64,000 bases of DNA from an uncultured Bacteroidales bacterium (GCA_905234695.1 CAJOHZ010000014.1:1-64000), one strand, 5' to 3'; counted from the first letter of the stretch, positions 1-8,302 are shown. Notes: a model not told the origin generated them from the letters alone. A program made the numbers and translations.

Positions 1-4
1 GCTC

Positions 5-98
5 CGCATATATGCGAGGTCGTTTTTCACCCGGAAAGTGCTCCCCGCATATATGCGCGACCGATTTTCGCCCCGAAAGTCCACCCCGCATATATGCG
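5..98. repeat. 41-bp tandem repeat with palindromic core, cut by window edge
   Basis: The 12-bp palindrome CGCATATATGCG occurs at 5-16, 46-57 and 87-98, exactly 41 bp apart. The 29 bp between successive palindromes are also similar to each other (both contain a T-rich stretch followed by CCGGAAAGT or CCGAAAGT), so this is a tandem repeat of a whole 41-bp unit. The array reaches the left edge and may continue beyond it. It ends about 60 bp before a small exported-protein gene. No coding frame is kept by a 41-bp period. Confidence 0.85.
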
Positions 99-157
99 CA
101 GTGAAACTGACTGAATGAAACAACAAAATGCAGACGAACAATAAACACATTGAGACA

Positions 158-463
158 ATGAAGAAACTAATGCTCCCATGCGCCTCCTTGCTCGCCCTTG
201 CCGCCACCGCCGAGGCGCAGAACGTGGACACAACAATAGTCCATGTTGTGGACACGGTGAAGATTGAGCGTATTCCCCCAATGGTTAATGTTGATACTAT
301 TTACACAACAAAGAACTGCGAACTGATGCCGCCAACACACGCATCAAAAGTATATCCTCATGATCCCCAAGCACCTATTCAACCCATTCTCCCAGGTACC
401 CCTGCCAACTATGGAATTGAATTGAATGACCAGCATGAATTATATGAGGATAAAAAAGAATGA
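158..463 (+). CDS. small exported hypothetical protein
   Basis: A protein of 101 residues that I do not recognise. The ATG at 158 is preferred over the one at 128 because it places a Lys-Lys pair directly before a hydrophobic stretch (MKKLMLPCASLLALAATAEA), a normal signal peptide with a likely cut after AEA. The mature part is about 80 residues, rich in Pro, Thr, Val and Asp, with a VDTIYTTK-type segment and a proline-rich middle (about residues 60-80), and no transmembrane helix or known motif. It ends 7 bp before the LOG-family gene, so the two may be co-transcribed. Localisation in periplasm or at the surface is inferred from the signal peptide only. Confidence 0.6.
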   Translation: MKKLMLPCASLLALAATAEAQNVDTTIVHVVDTVKIERIPPMVNVDTIYTTKNCELMPPTHASKVYPHDPQAPIQPILPGTPANYGIELNDQHELYEDKKE

Positions 464-470
464 AACGGTA

Positions 471-1046
471 ATGAACATAGCAGTCTTCTGCGGGGCGTCG
501 CTCCCGCACAGCGAACAAATCACAGAGGCCGCGCGGCAGCTCGGCCGCGCCATCGCCCGCGGCGGCCACACGCTGCTCTACGGCGGCAGCAATCTGGGGC
601 TGATGGGCGCCACCAGCGGCGCGGCCCTGCAGGAGGGCGGCCGCGTGGTGGGCGTCATCCCCACCTTCTTCAGCGACGACATCATCCACTCGCAGCCCGT
701 CAGCGAGCTCGTCCGCGTCCGCACCCTCGCCGAGCGCAAGGAATACCTCATCGCCCACAGCGACGCCTTCGTGGCCCTCCCCGGCGGCATCGGCACCCTC
801 GACGAGGTGCTCGAGGTCATGGTCGCCAACCAGCTGGGGCTGGTGCGCGACCGAAGTGGAGCGAACCAGTCCCAGGGCAAGCCGATGATACTCCTCAACC
901 TCGGCGGCTACTACAACCCCTTCCTCGCCCAGCTCGACGCCATGCGCGCCGAAGGCCTGCTCCGCAGCGCCGCGGGGTTAATCTCGGTAAATTCTGTAGA
1001 AGATATTTTCAAACTCCTTGCCGCTGGCGCGGCAGAAATCTCGTAA
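471..1046 (+). CDS. LOG family protein (TIGR00730; possible nucleoside 5'-monophosphate phosphoribohydrolase)
   Basis: 191 residues, the usual size of the Lonely Guy/YvdD Rossmann-fold family, which removes the base from cytokinin riboside or purine 5'-monophosphates. Visible signatures are NIAVFCGAS at the N-terminus, YGGSNLGLMG (37-46), the Arg-Lys pair at 89-90 in the AERKEYL segment, and the active-site motif PGGIGTLDE (104-112). Start at 471 is chosen because the hydrophobic first beta strand begins there; an in-frame ATG at 426 would overlap the preceding gene and add unlike residues. A small insertion (RDRSGANQSQG, about 124-134) interrupts the usual loop. Family assignment is firm; the substrate is not shown by the sequence. 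Confidence 0.9.
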   Translation: MNIAVFCGASLPHSEQITEAARQLGRAIARGGHTLLYGGSNLGLMGATSGAALQEGGRVVGVIPTFFSDDIIHSQPVSELVRVRTLAERKEYLIAHSDAFVALPGGIGTLDEVLEVMVANQLGLVRDRSGANQSQGKPMILLNLGGYYNPFLAQLDAMRAEGLLRSAAGLISVNSVEDIFKLLAAGAAEIS

Positions 1047-1128
1047 ATCTTGTAAATTATTTTGCTGACGCAACAACACGACAATCACCGCCGCAGGCGG
1101 AATAAATTTACAAGATTTACAAGATTTC
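1035..1128. repeat. 24-bp inverted repeat flanking a 46-bp loop
   Basis: The arm 1035-1058 (starting GAAATCTCGTAAATC) is the reverse complement of 1105-1128 with one difference that would be a G-U pair in RNA. The left arm overlaps the stop codon of the LOG-family gene. The loop holds a GC-rich palindrome (about 1089-1100, CGCCGCAGGCG). It may act as a transcript-end hairpin between two genes, although there is no clear T-run after it. Confidence 0.65.
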
Positions 1129-1166
1129 GTGAGCGCAGCGAGCAGGAGAATAAAGATTAACCGACA

Positions 1167-1862
1167 ATGACCCATCTGCTGAGCAAGAGCAAATACATCC
1201 GGGGCCTGCAGTGCGAGCGGGCGCTGTGGCTCGACGTCCACGAGCCGCGCCTGGCGCGCTACACCGCCGAGCAGATGCGCCGCTTCGACCGCGGCCGCGA
1301 GTTCGAATATGCTTTCAAGGACACCTTCCCGCACGGCATCGACATCTCCGTCGAACTGAAGCGCAACGTGGACGCATACCCCGATCTGACGGCACAACTC
1401 ATAGACAAAGAAGAAGAGATAGACCTTTTCGAAGCGGGATTCTACTACGACGATGTATTGGTGCTGGCCGACGTAGTCCACAAGTGTCCTGATGGCACCC
1501 TCGACATCTATGAAGTGAAGAGCGGCAACACCCTCAGTGAGACCTACCGTCGCGATGCTGCCCTGCAGCACTATGTTATCTCCCATTGCCGCAAGGTAAG
1601 GAAGTTTTGTGTTGTCTATAATGGTTTATCGGATAAGTTAGCTCCGCCCGACAGGTCGGATACGCCGTTTTCTATTGTTGACCTCACCGCCGAACTGGCC
1701 GCCCAACATGACGAGATTGCCGCGAATATCGCTTCCATGAAAACTATCGCCCTTGCAACCGCCGAACCTGCCACTCCCACAGGGCAGCATTGCCTTGAAC
1801 CCTACGCCTGCCCCTACCAGCACTATTGTGCCCAAGGAATTAGGCAGATGTCATTGTTCTAA
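1167..1862 (+). CDS. Cas4/RecB-like PD-(D/E)XK nuclease domain protein with iron-sulfur cysteines
   Basis: 231 residues. The N-terminus LSKSKYIRGLQCERALWL is the Cas4/DUF2779-type start, with a first cysteine at C16. The nuclease core shows Asp102 (LADV) and the EVK triad residues 116-118 in IYEVKSG. Three more cysteines, C209, C215 and C221, complete a pattern typical of the 4Fe-4S cluster in Cas4 and AddB nucleases. The last five residues, QMSLF (227-231), match the bacterial sliding-clamp binding pentapeptide. DUF2779 proteins are usually about twice this length, so this is a stand-alone nuclease domain. No cas genes or CRISPR array are near, so a DNA-repair role is more likely than spacer acquisition. 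The exact substrate is unknown. Confidence 0.75.
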   Translation: MTHLLSKSKYIRGLQCERALWLDVHEPRLARYTAEQMRRFDRGREFEYAFKDTFPHGIDISVELKRNVDAYPDLTAQLIDKEEEIDLFEAGFYYDDVLVLADVVHKCPDGTLDIYEVKSGNTLSETYRRDAALQHYVISHCRKVRKFCVVYNGLSDKLAPPDRSDTPFSIVDLTAELAAQHDEIAANIASMKTIALATAEPATPTGQHCLEPYACPYQHYCAQGIRQMSLF

Positions 1863-1874
1863 AAAAGATTTTTC

Positions 1875-3248
1875 TTAATTGGCGGTTTCGATGGACATCC
1901 TTTTCAGTTTGCGGGCAATCCAGAGGGCGAAGGGGATGCTGAAGAGGAATGTGGTTACGTCGGCGATGGGTTGGGTGAGGATGACCCCCTGCAAACCGAT
2001 GAACGGTGGCAGCAGGAAGAGGGGAGGGAGGAAGAAGAGCCCCTGGCGGCCGATACTGATGAGGGTAGATCGGATGGGCATGCGGATGACCTGGAAGAGC
2101 ATGTTGGTGGTGGTCGGGAGGCCGATGAGGGAGAATGCGGCGCACTGGTATCGCAACGCCTTGATGCCTACGGCTAGCATTATGGGGTCTTGGTCACGGT
2201 ATAGGCTGATGATTTGTGGAGCGAAGAGAAACCCTGCCGCCGAGATGACCAACAGCAGTGCCATCGAGACGGAGGTCGTGAAGAGGTACGACTGCCGTAC
2301 CCGGTCGTAGCGACGGGCCCCGTAGTTGAACCCTGCCACGGGCTGGAACCCCTGGTTCACACCCAGCACGAACGAGAAGGCGAACATCATGGTGCGTGTC
2401 ACCACTGCGAAGGCCGCCACCACCGACGCCGCCTGACCTTCGGGGGCGTAATAGGCTGCGGCGTAGTTAAGGCAGATGGCTGAGGCGCAGTTGAACACTT
2501 GGCGGCATAGCGACGGCAGTCCACCCATCAGTATCTCGTAGTAAGCCCGCCACGTGGGGAGGAACTTGCGAGGGTTGATATGCACGCTACCGTCGCGCAT
2601 GGTGCCCCACAGCAGGAGCCCCCAACTTACCAGTTGGCTGATGGCTGTGGCCAGAGAGGCTCCGGTCACGCCCCACCCTAGTATAGGAATGAAGAGGGCG
2701 TCGAGGAGGATGTTGAGGATGGCCCCCGTTACGATGCCCACCATGCCATAGCGGGCGTTGCCCTGTAGGCGCAACTGGTTGTTGAGCGTGAGGGCGGTCA
2801 TCATGAAGGGGGTGGCGAAGACGATATAGCGGAGGTATTCGGCGGCAAAGGGCACCACGTCGGGTGTGGCTCCCAGAAGACGTGCCAACAGGGGCAGGTT
2901 GAGTCCGAAGCCCACCGCCATGGCCAGACCCAGCAGCAGAGGAGTGAAGAATCCCACGGCCGCCATGGTGGAGGCAGTGGAGTGGTGTTTTGCACCCAAC
3001 TCCCGCGACATGTAGTTGCCCGACCCGTGGCCGAAGAAGAATCCCAGAGCCTGCACCACAATCATGTATGCGAACGACACGCCGATGCCTGCTGTAGCCT
3101 CGGTGCTGAGGTGTCCCACGAATGCGGCATCGACGATATTGTACAGCGAGGTCACCATCATGCTGATGGTGGTGGGTACCGCCAGTCGTAGCACCAGTCG
3201 GCGGACGGGTGTTTGGGTCATCTCGGTGTATTTGTCGGTCAGTGTCAC
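1875..3248 (-). CDS. MATE family efflux transporter
   Basis: 457 residues, the usual MATE length, with about 12 hydrophobic helices. It begins with TPVRRLVLRLAVPTTISMMV, the typical first helix, followed by YNIVDAAFVGHLSTEATAGIG and, in the second half, GVNQGFQPVAGFNYGARRYDRV, the conserved segment before helix 8 of the DinF/MepA-like branch. MATE proteins export cationic drugs or metabolites against Na+ or H+. The gene converges with the Cas4-like gene (13 bp apart) and follows the SIMPL gene with an 82-bp gap that contains a terminator-like hairpin, so it is probably transcribed alone. A second MATE paralogue lies at 31.0-32.5 kb. Substrate cannot be inferred. Confidence 0.93.
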   Translation of the reverse strand: MTLTDKYTEMTQTPVRRLVLRLAVPTTISMMVTSLYNIVDAAFVGHLSTEATAGIGVSFAYMIVVQALGFFFGHGSGNYMSRELGAKHHSTASTMAAVGFFTPLLLGLAMAVGFGLNLPLLARLLGATPDVVPFAAEYLRYIVFATPFMMTALTLNNQLRLQGNARYGMVGIVTGAILNILLDALFIPILGWGVTGASLATAISQLVSWGLLLWGTMRDGSVHINPRKFLPTWRAYYEILMGGLPSLCRQVFNCASAICLNYAAAYYAPEGQAASVVAAFAVVTRTMMFAFSFVLGVNQGFQPVAGFNYGARRYDRVRQSYLFTTSVSMALLLVISAAGFLFAPQIISLYRDQDPIMLAVGIKALRYQCAAFSLIGLPTTTNMLFQVIRMPIRSTLISIGRQGLFFLPPLFLLPPFIGLQGVILTQPIADVTTFLFSIPFALWIARKLKRMSIETAN

Positions 3249-3274
3249 GGGGTAGGGGTGTCGGAGAAAATATA

Positions 3275-3305
3275 AGGGGTTGAAAGAGCCAATCCTTCAA
3301 CCCCT
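3275..3305 (-). terminator. hairpin downstream of the SIMPL gene
   Basis: Arms AGGGGTTGAA (3275-3284) and TTCAACCCCT (3296-3305) pair perfectly around an 11-nt loop. Read on the minus strand the stem is followed by TATATTTT, consistent with an intrinsic terminator for the gene ending at 3331. Confidence 0.6.
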
Positions 3306-3330
3306 CTGTGCTTCCAGCGTCCGACGTGGG

Positions 3331-4071
3331 TTAGCGGACGTTGTAGGTGAGACGCATGTTGATGCTTGCGCGTTTCTTCCTGGAGGAGGTGTTGAATGTG
3401 CCGCCCCAGGAGTAGTCCTCGTCGGTCGAGTTGGGTGCGGTAATCTGGAACACGCCCATGTTGGCGGTCTTCAGTCCGCCCAGACTTGCACCGGCGCTCT
3501 TTGTGATGGTCTCGGCGCGGTTGCGGGCGTTCTCTGTAGCTTCGGCAAGCATTTCTACCTTCAGGTCGCCCAGCTTGGTGTAGTAGTACGACACGCTGTT
3601 GTCGTCGATATTGATACCGCGGTCCAGCAGTTCGGCAATCTGGCGCTGGACTTTCTCAATCTTCTCCACATCGTTGGATTCGATACGGACGCGCTGCGTC
3701 AGGCGGTAGCCGATAAAGATGCTCTGTGAGGTGCGGGTCTCGCTGTTGTAGCGGTATTCGGTCTCCTTGTAGTTGGTGATGGCCTTGAAGTCCATCTCGT
3801 TCTCGTCAACACCTTGCTTAATCAGATAGTCCTTCACGGTTTTGGTCATATCCTTGAGGGAGGTATATCCGCCCTTGATGTTCATGTCGAGGACGTTGTA
3901 GCTGATGTCCCACACGATGAGGTCGGAGTCGAAGTCGCGTTCGGCCAAGCCAACCACGCTGACTGTCTTCACCTGGCCTTTGGCCTTGTTGAGGTAAATG
4001 CCGGCAATCCAGACGCTGGCGACGATGGCAATGCTGAAAATAACAGCGGTGATGATTTTGACTCTTTTCAT
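3331..4071 (-). CDS. SIMPL domain-containing protein (DUF541)
   Basis: 246 residues. A single N-terminal hydrophobic helix (about 5-27, VFSIAIVASVWIAGIYL) anchors or exports the protein; the rest is the SIMPL/DUF541 fold, recognised from VKTVSVVGLAERDFDSDL near residue 35, the central GYRLTQRVRIES strand, and the later LAEATENARNRAETI helix. Family members are periplasmic or outer-membrane proteins linked to oxidative or membrane stress, but biochemistry is poorly known. It is followed by a hairpin terminator and preceded, 47 bp away, by the YD-like repeat gene on the same strand. Confidence 0.88.
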   Translation of the reverse strand: MKRVKIITAVIFSIAIVASVWIAGIYLNKAKGQVKTVSVVGLAERDFDSDLIVWDISYNVLDMNIKGGYTSLKDMTKTVKDYLIKQGVDENEMDFKAITNYKETEYRYNSETRTSQSIFIGYRLTQRVRIESNDVEKIEKVQRQIAELLDRGINIDDNSVSYYYTKLGDLKVEMLAEATENARNRAETITKSAGASLGGLKTANMGVFQITAPNSTDEDYSWGGTFNTSSRKKRASINMRLTYNVR

Positions 4072-4118
4072 GGGGTGTTGATATTTGAATTAATGAAGAC
4101 TGTCTTCAATCCATCTTG

Positions 4119-4946
4119 TCAATAGGCGGGGAAAGCGATTACGCGTTCGATGACCTGATATGCCACGTTGTTGCGGTAGATGGTCTGGCGCACCCAGTTG
4201 TCGTCCTCGTCGTACTCAAACACATAGCTGTGCTTCCAGTTCAAGTGCTCATCATAGTTGAACGAAGAGAGCTCGATGAGGTTGTCGTGGTCGTCGTAGT
4301 AGTAGGTTGTGAGGGCCACGAGGAAGTCGTCGGCATCATAGAAACGCCATTCGATGCGGTTCCCATGGCTGTCGTACTTGTAGAGGTAGCGCTGCATCAG
4401 TTCACCGTCGCGGTCGTAGAATTCCATCTCGGTGTTGTTGCCGGCGGCATCGTATTTGTAGACGCGTTTCTCGGTCATCGTGCCGTCGGGTGAGAAACTT
4501 TGCTCCTCCACCAGGCGGTTGTTCTCATAGCGCGAAGTCTCCTTCTTGGTCATGTGGTCGCCCATGAAGACGGTGCGCTCGATGCGGTTGCCGTTCTTGT
4601 CGTTGAGATAGGCAGTGCGGCCTGTCAATTCTTTGGCGCGGTTGTATTCGTTCCAGCCGAGGGCGTAGCCGTGCACGTCGAAATAGTACGAGTACCACGT
4701 GTATTCTCCGTCCTTGGTGCGGTATTTGTCTTGGAAGTTGCCTCGCTTGTCGAAGGTGATGGAGTCGATGCAAATCAACTGGCGACCGCCATTCTGACCC
4801 CCGTGCAGGTTGTAGGTGTATTCAATCACATACAGCGCATTGCCGTTGATGCCCATCTCCTGACGCGACGATTTGCGGGGTTTGTTGCTTGCAAAAGCGG
4901 CACCCATTACCGCCATAACAAGCACTAAAGCAATATATTTCTTCAT
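4119..4946 (-). CDS. exported protein with YD/RHS-like tandem repeats
   Basis: 275 residues with a clear signal peptide (MKKYIALVLVMAVMGAAFA, cut near residue 19). From about residue 80 to 260 it carries a tandem array of short beta repeats of the form YxYDxxGNxxExxxYD, for example YKYDAAGNNTEMEFYD and YKYDSHGNRIEWRFYD, resembling the YD repeats of RHS proteins and of many Bacteroidales secreted proteins. It lacks an RHS core-delimiting motif, a toxin tip, or a T9SS sorting domain. A promoter box lies 36 bp upstream. The likely role is a surface or periplasmic structural protein; the function is unknown. Confidence 0.7.
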   Translation of the reverse strand: MKKYIALVLVMAVMGAAFASNKPRKSSRQEMGINGNALYVIEYTYNLHGGQNGGRQLICIDSITFDKRGNFQDKYRTKDGEYTWYSYYFDVHGYALGWNEYNRAKELTGRTAYLNDKNGNRIERTVFMGDHMTKKETSRYENNRLVEEQSFSPDGTMTEKRVYKYDAAGNNTEMEFYDRDGELMQRYLYKYDSHGNRIEWRFYDADDFLVALTTYYYDDHDNLIELSSFNYDEHLNWKHSYVFEYDEDDNWVRQTIYRNNVAYQVIERVIAFPAY

Positions 4947-4981
4947 ATTAACCGATGTTTGTCTATACTAATAGAGTGTTG

Positions 4982-4989
4982 CAAAGATA
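4982..4989 (-). promoter_or_regulatory. TAnnTTTG promoter box for the YD-like repeat gene
   Basis: TATCTTTG on the minus strand, about 36 bp upstream of the start at 4946, with TTTG about 20 bp further upstream, matching the Bacteroidota -33/-7 arrangement. Confidence 0.7.
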
Positions 4990-5025
4990 CAACTTTTTCT
5001 TCATTCAAACGCGAAAAACCACAAA

Positions 5026-6624
5026 TTATTGCATGTTGGCGTTGTTTTTCTTCTGTCGGGCAGCGTAGAGGAAGAACATCACAGTCACCGCTGCGGTCAC
5101 CACTCCGCCGAGGACATATCCCACCGTGCGCGGCAGCAGGCTGCCGAGGCCCTCTTTCTCGGCCACAAAGATGAAACAGGAGGTGACCATGGTCATGAAC
5201 AGGGCGGGGACAAGGGTAATCCAGTACCACGCCTTGCCGGGGCGGTGCTGGATGAGGAATACGGTGCAGGCCCATAACGTCACAGTAGCCAGCACCTGAT
5301 TGGCCCATGAGAAATACCGCCAGATGACGCCGAACCCCTCTTTGTTGGCCACGGCGAAGACGAGCAGTCCTGCGGTGATGGCGAAGATAGGCAGTGCAAC
5401 ATACAGCCGCTTATGTACGGGCTTTTGGTCAACGTGCATGAAGTCGGCCACGATGAGGCGTGCCGACCGCAGGGCGGTGTCTCCGCTGGTGACGGCGGCC
5501 GCCACCACGCCCAATAGGGTGATGAAGGCAATCACCGTCGGGAACCATGTGTTGGCGATGAGTTTTACCATGTCGGCATCCGTCTCTCCGTGGTAGAGCG
5601 AGTCGTCGCCGCCATAGAAGAAATAGGCGGCAGCAGCGGCCCAGATGAGGGCTACAATACCTTCGGCAATCATGGCGCCGTAGAAGATGGGCCTAGCCTG
5701 TCGCTCGTTGGTCATGCAGCGAGCCATGAGGGGGCTCTGCGTGGCGTGGAAGCCGCTGATGGCTCCGCAGGCGATGCTGATGAACATCATCGGGAATATC
5801 GGGGTGCTCTTAGCGTTCGGGTGTTGGTTGGAGAGTTTCTCCCACACCTCGGGCAGGTCCACGCCGTGGACGAAAAATGCCACCATGATGGCTACTGCCA
5901 TGGCAAGTAGCAGGATGCCGAAGATGGGGTATATCTTACCGATGACCTTGTCGATGGGGAGCAGGGTGGCCAGCAGGTAGTATGCGAAGATGACGATTAT
6001 CCAGAAATAGAGCAGCACATTGGGGCTGAATAAAGGTACTTTTTGAATCTCTACTGTCGGTTCGGCGGCTTCTGCCGCGGCCTCGGTTGCAGCCTCGGCG
6101 GCCACGACGGTGTTCGCTTCGGTCGGCTGTACGGCGACTTCGACGGTTTTCATCGGCACGAAAGGCTGGCCGGTGAGCAGTGTGGCCGGTGTCTTTACAA
6201 ACACCACGCCTACCAGAATCATCAGCACCACCGTGAAGCCTCGCATGAACTGCTTCATGCCGTTGCCCAGATACTTGCCGTGAATCTCGGGCAGCGAAGC
6301 CCCATCGTGGCGGATGGAAATAAAGCCTGCAATGAAGTCGTGCACGGCGCCCGCCAGAATGCAGCCAAAGACAATCCACAGGAACGACGCGGTTCCGAAT
6401 TGTGCGCCCATCACGGCTCCGATGATGGGCCCTACGCCGGCGATGTTCAGAAATTGAATCAAGAAGACCCGCCATGGTTTCATTGGCACATAGTCCACTC
6501 CGTCGGGATGGGCCACGGCAGGTGTCTTGCAGGAGGGATCGACCCCTAACATTCGCTCAATCAGCTTGGAATACAGCCAATAGCCGAGAATAAGCAATAC
6601 GATAGAAATACAGAAAGTAATCAT
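5026..6624 (-). CDS. cstA: carbon starvation protein A (CstA family transporter)
   Basis: 532 residues with many hydrophobic helices. The N-terminal half has the CstA signatures DPSCKTPAVAHPDGVDYVP, NIAGVGPIIGAVMGAQFG and GAVHDFIAGFISIRHDGASL; later segments GAISGFHATQSPLMAR and TSGDTALRSARLI are equally diagnostic. CstA proteins import peptides or pyruvate, depending on the member. An Ala/Glu-rich, low-complexity stretch (about residues 165-200, with VVAAEAATEAAAEAAEP) is inserted in a loop between membrane helices, which I do not associate with the family. The gene stands alone with its own promoter. Confidence 0.93.
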   Translation of the reverse strand: MITFCISIVLLILGYWLYSKLIERMLGVDPSCKTPAVAHPDGVDYVPMKPWRVFLIQFLNIAGVGPIIGAVMGAQFGTASFLWIVFGCILAGAVHDFIAGFISIRHDGASLPEIHGKYLGNGMKQFMRGFTVVLMILVGVVFVKTPATLLTGQPFVPMKTVEVAVQPTEANTVVAAEAATEAAAEAAEPTVEIQKVPLFSPNVLLYFWIIVIFAYYLLATLLPIDKVIGKIYPIFGILLLAMAVAIMVAFFVHGVDLPEVWEKLSNQHPNAKSTPIFPMMFISIACGAISGFHATQSPLMARCMTNERQARPIFYGAMIAEGIVALIWAAAAAYFFYGGDDSLYHGETDADMVKLIANTWFPTVIAFITLLGVVAAAVTSGDTALRSARLIVADFMHVDQKPVHKRLYVALPIFAITAGLLVFAVANKEGFGVIWRYFSWANQVLATVTLWACTVFLIQHRPGKAWYWITLVPALFMTMVTSCFIFVAEKEGLGSLLPRTVGYVLGGVVTAAVTVMFFLYAARQKKNNANMQ

Positions 6625-6648
6625 AGCATCTCACTTTGTTTCGGAGTG

Positions 6649-6656
6649 CAAAAATA
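6649..6656 (-). promoter_or_regulatory. TAnnTTTG promoter box for cstA
   Basis: TATTTTTG on the minus strand, 25 bp upstream of the start codon at 6624, within an AT-rich stretch. Confidence 0.65.
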
Positions 6657-6732
6657 CAACTTTTTTCCTACATAGACAGCATTCCTCTCAATAATTTTCG
6701 TTGAGAGGCATTTGTGTATGTTCGGTGGAGCG

Positions 6733-8133
6733 TTATAACTCGACTTTCTGGCGGAATTCGGGGATCTCGATATGCTTCCAGCCTGCGGCGGTGAGGGTGT
6801 CGCGGAAACGGTACTGGGTCTCTTCTTCGCCGTGGACAAGGAAGAGCGTCTTGACGCGTTTCTTGTTTTGGCAGTCGACATAGCGCATCATCTCGTTGTA
6901 ATCGCCATGGCCGGAGAGGGATTCGATACGGCGCAGTTCGGCGCGTACGGTGTGCAGATGGCCGAAAATGGAGACTTCCTTGTCGCCACGCATAATCTTT
7001 GCTCCTAGGGTTTTGGGCTCGCAGTAGCCCACGCAAAGGATGGTCGTGGCGGGGTTCTCGATATGGTTGGCGATATGGTGCTTGACACGTCCAGCCTCCA
7101 TCATGCCAGACGCCGAGATGATGACACAGGGTTTGTGGCGCATGTTGAGAGCCTTGGAGGCTTCGATGGATTGAATGTACTGCAACCGGTCGAAACCGAA
7201 GGGGTCTGCGTCGTGACTCATGTATTCCAGTATCTCGGGTCCGAAACATTCATCGTGCAGCCGCATGATGTTGGTGGCCGAGACGCTGAGGGGACTGTCG
7301 ACAAAGACATCGATATCGGGCAGCATTTTAGAATGTTCCAGTCGGTCGAGAGCATAGATGATTTCTTGTGCGCGGCCGATGGCAAAGGAGGGAATGATGA
7401 GTTTTCCTTTCTTCTTGGTACAGGTGTCCAGTACGGCCATCAGTAACTCCTGCTCGGCGTTTTGGAGGGAGGTGTGCAGGCGATCACCATAGGTGGATTC
7501 CATGATGAGGTAGTCCACTTGAGGGAATGGTTCGGGGTCTTTCAGTATGCGCTTGTCGTATCGTCCGATGTCGCCGGTGAAGCCGAGTTTGATGGTGCGG
7601 CGGCCGTCGCGGATTTCGAGATATACACAGCTGCTGCCCAGGATGTGACCTGCATCGAAGAACTCCACGATGACCTCTCCCTCGATGTTGAAGGGCTTAT
7701 GGTAGGGGACGCTGATGAAGCACCGCATACATTCCTGTGCATCCTGTTCAGTATAGATGGGTTCGACGGGTTCTTCGCCCTGAGCCTTGCGTTTCTTATT
7801 GAAGGTGTGTACGTCGGCTTCTTGGATGCGTCCGGCATCGGCCAGCATGATAGCGCAGAGGTCTCGTGTGGCGGGTGTGCAGAGCACTGTGCCGCGGAAT
7901 CCCAGTTTATAGATGAAGGGAATCAGTCCCGAGTGGTCGATATGGGCGTGCGAGAGGATGAGGTAGTCGATCTTGGCGGGGTCAAAGCCCAGGTCGCGGT
8001 TCATCTCGTCGGTCTCAAGGCCTTTACCTTGATACATGCCGCAGTCGAGCAGGATATTCAGTCCTCTTTTTGTGGTGATGAGGTGTTTGCTGCCAGTTAC
8101 CTCGCGTGTTGCGCCCAAAAATTGCAGTTCCAT
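6733..8133 (-). CDS. MBL-fold / beta-CASP / RMMBL ribonuclease-like protein
   Basis: 466 residues. The start at 8133 is chosen because the fold begins with MELQFLGATREVTGSKHL; the frame is open upstream but that part overlaps the pfkA promoter and has no similarity to the family. Metal-binding motif SHAHIDHSG is near residue 57, further ligands are seen in FDAGHILGSS and GFTGDIGR, followed by the beta-CASP segment DSPLSVSAT and SASGMMEAGRVKHH, and a C-terminal RMMBL region with LSGHGDY. This is the CPSF73/YSH1-like group found across bacteria, presumed RNA endonucleases or exonucleases acting in the cytoplasm. It diverges from pfkA over 169 bp. Confidence 0.92.
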   Translation of the reverse strand: MELQFLGATREVTGSKHLITTKRGLNILLDCGMYQGKGLETDEMNRDLGFDPAKIDYLILSHAHIDHSGLIPFIYKLGFRGTVLCTPATRDLCAIMLADAGRIQEADVHTFNKKRKAQGEEPVEPIYTEQDAQECMRCFISVPYHKPFNIEGEVIVEFFDAGHILGSSCVYLEIRDGRRTIKLGFTGDIGRYDKRILKDPEPFPQVDYLIMESTYGDRLHTSLQNAEQELLMAVLDTCTKKKGKLIIPSFAIGRAQEIIYALDRLEHSKMLPDIDVFVDSPLSVSATNIMRLHDECFGPEILEYMSHDADPFGFDRLQYIQSIEASKALNMRHKPCVIISASGMMEAGRVKHHIANHIENPATTILCVGYCEPKTLGAKIMRGDKEVSIFGHLHTVRAELRRIESLSGHGDYNEMMRYVDCQNKKRVKTLFLVHGEEETQYRFRDTLTAAGWKHIEIPEFRQKVEL

Positions 8134-8247
8134 GATGAATTGAGATTGTGAATGGTAATAAAACGCGCTGAGGACGGTTTTATTGTGTCGGCGGGCGGGA
8201 AGAAAAAGATTTTCTTCCGAAAGTGCGCACAAGTCGGAAAAAAGTCG

Positions 8248-8256
8248 TACCTTTGC
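8248..8256 (+). promoter_or_regulatory. TAnnTTTG promoter box for pfkA
   Basis: TACCTTTGC about 50 bp upstream of the pfkA start. The leader after it contains two copies of GATTCTCAATT (8268-8294). Confidence 0.7.
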
Positions 8257-8302
8257 ACAAGAATTTTCGATTCTCAATTCACGATTCTCAATTTGTATCT
8301 AT

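Noticed and set aside
5-98. Possible CRISPR at the left edge
   Set aside because: The sequence between palindromes is itself repeated, so there are no unique spacers; the palindrome is too short for a CRISPR repeat.
8134-8277. Upstream extension of the beta-CASP protein
   Set aside because: It crosses the divergent pfkA promoter and has no family similarity; the fold starts at MELQFLG.
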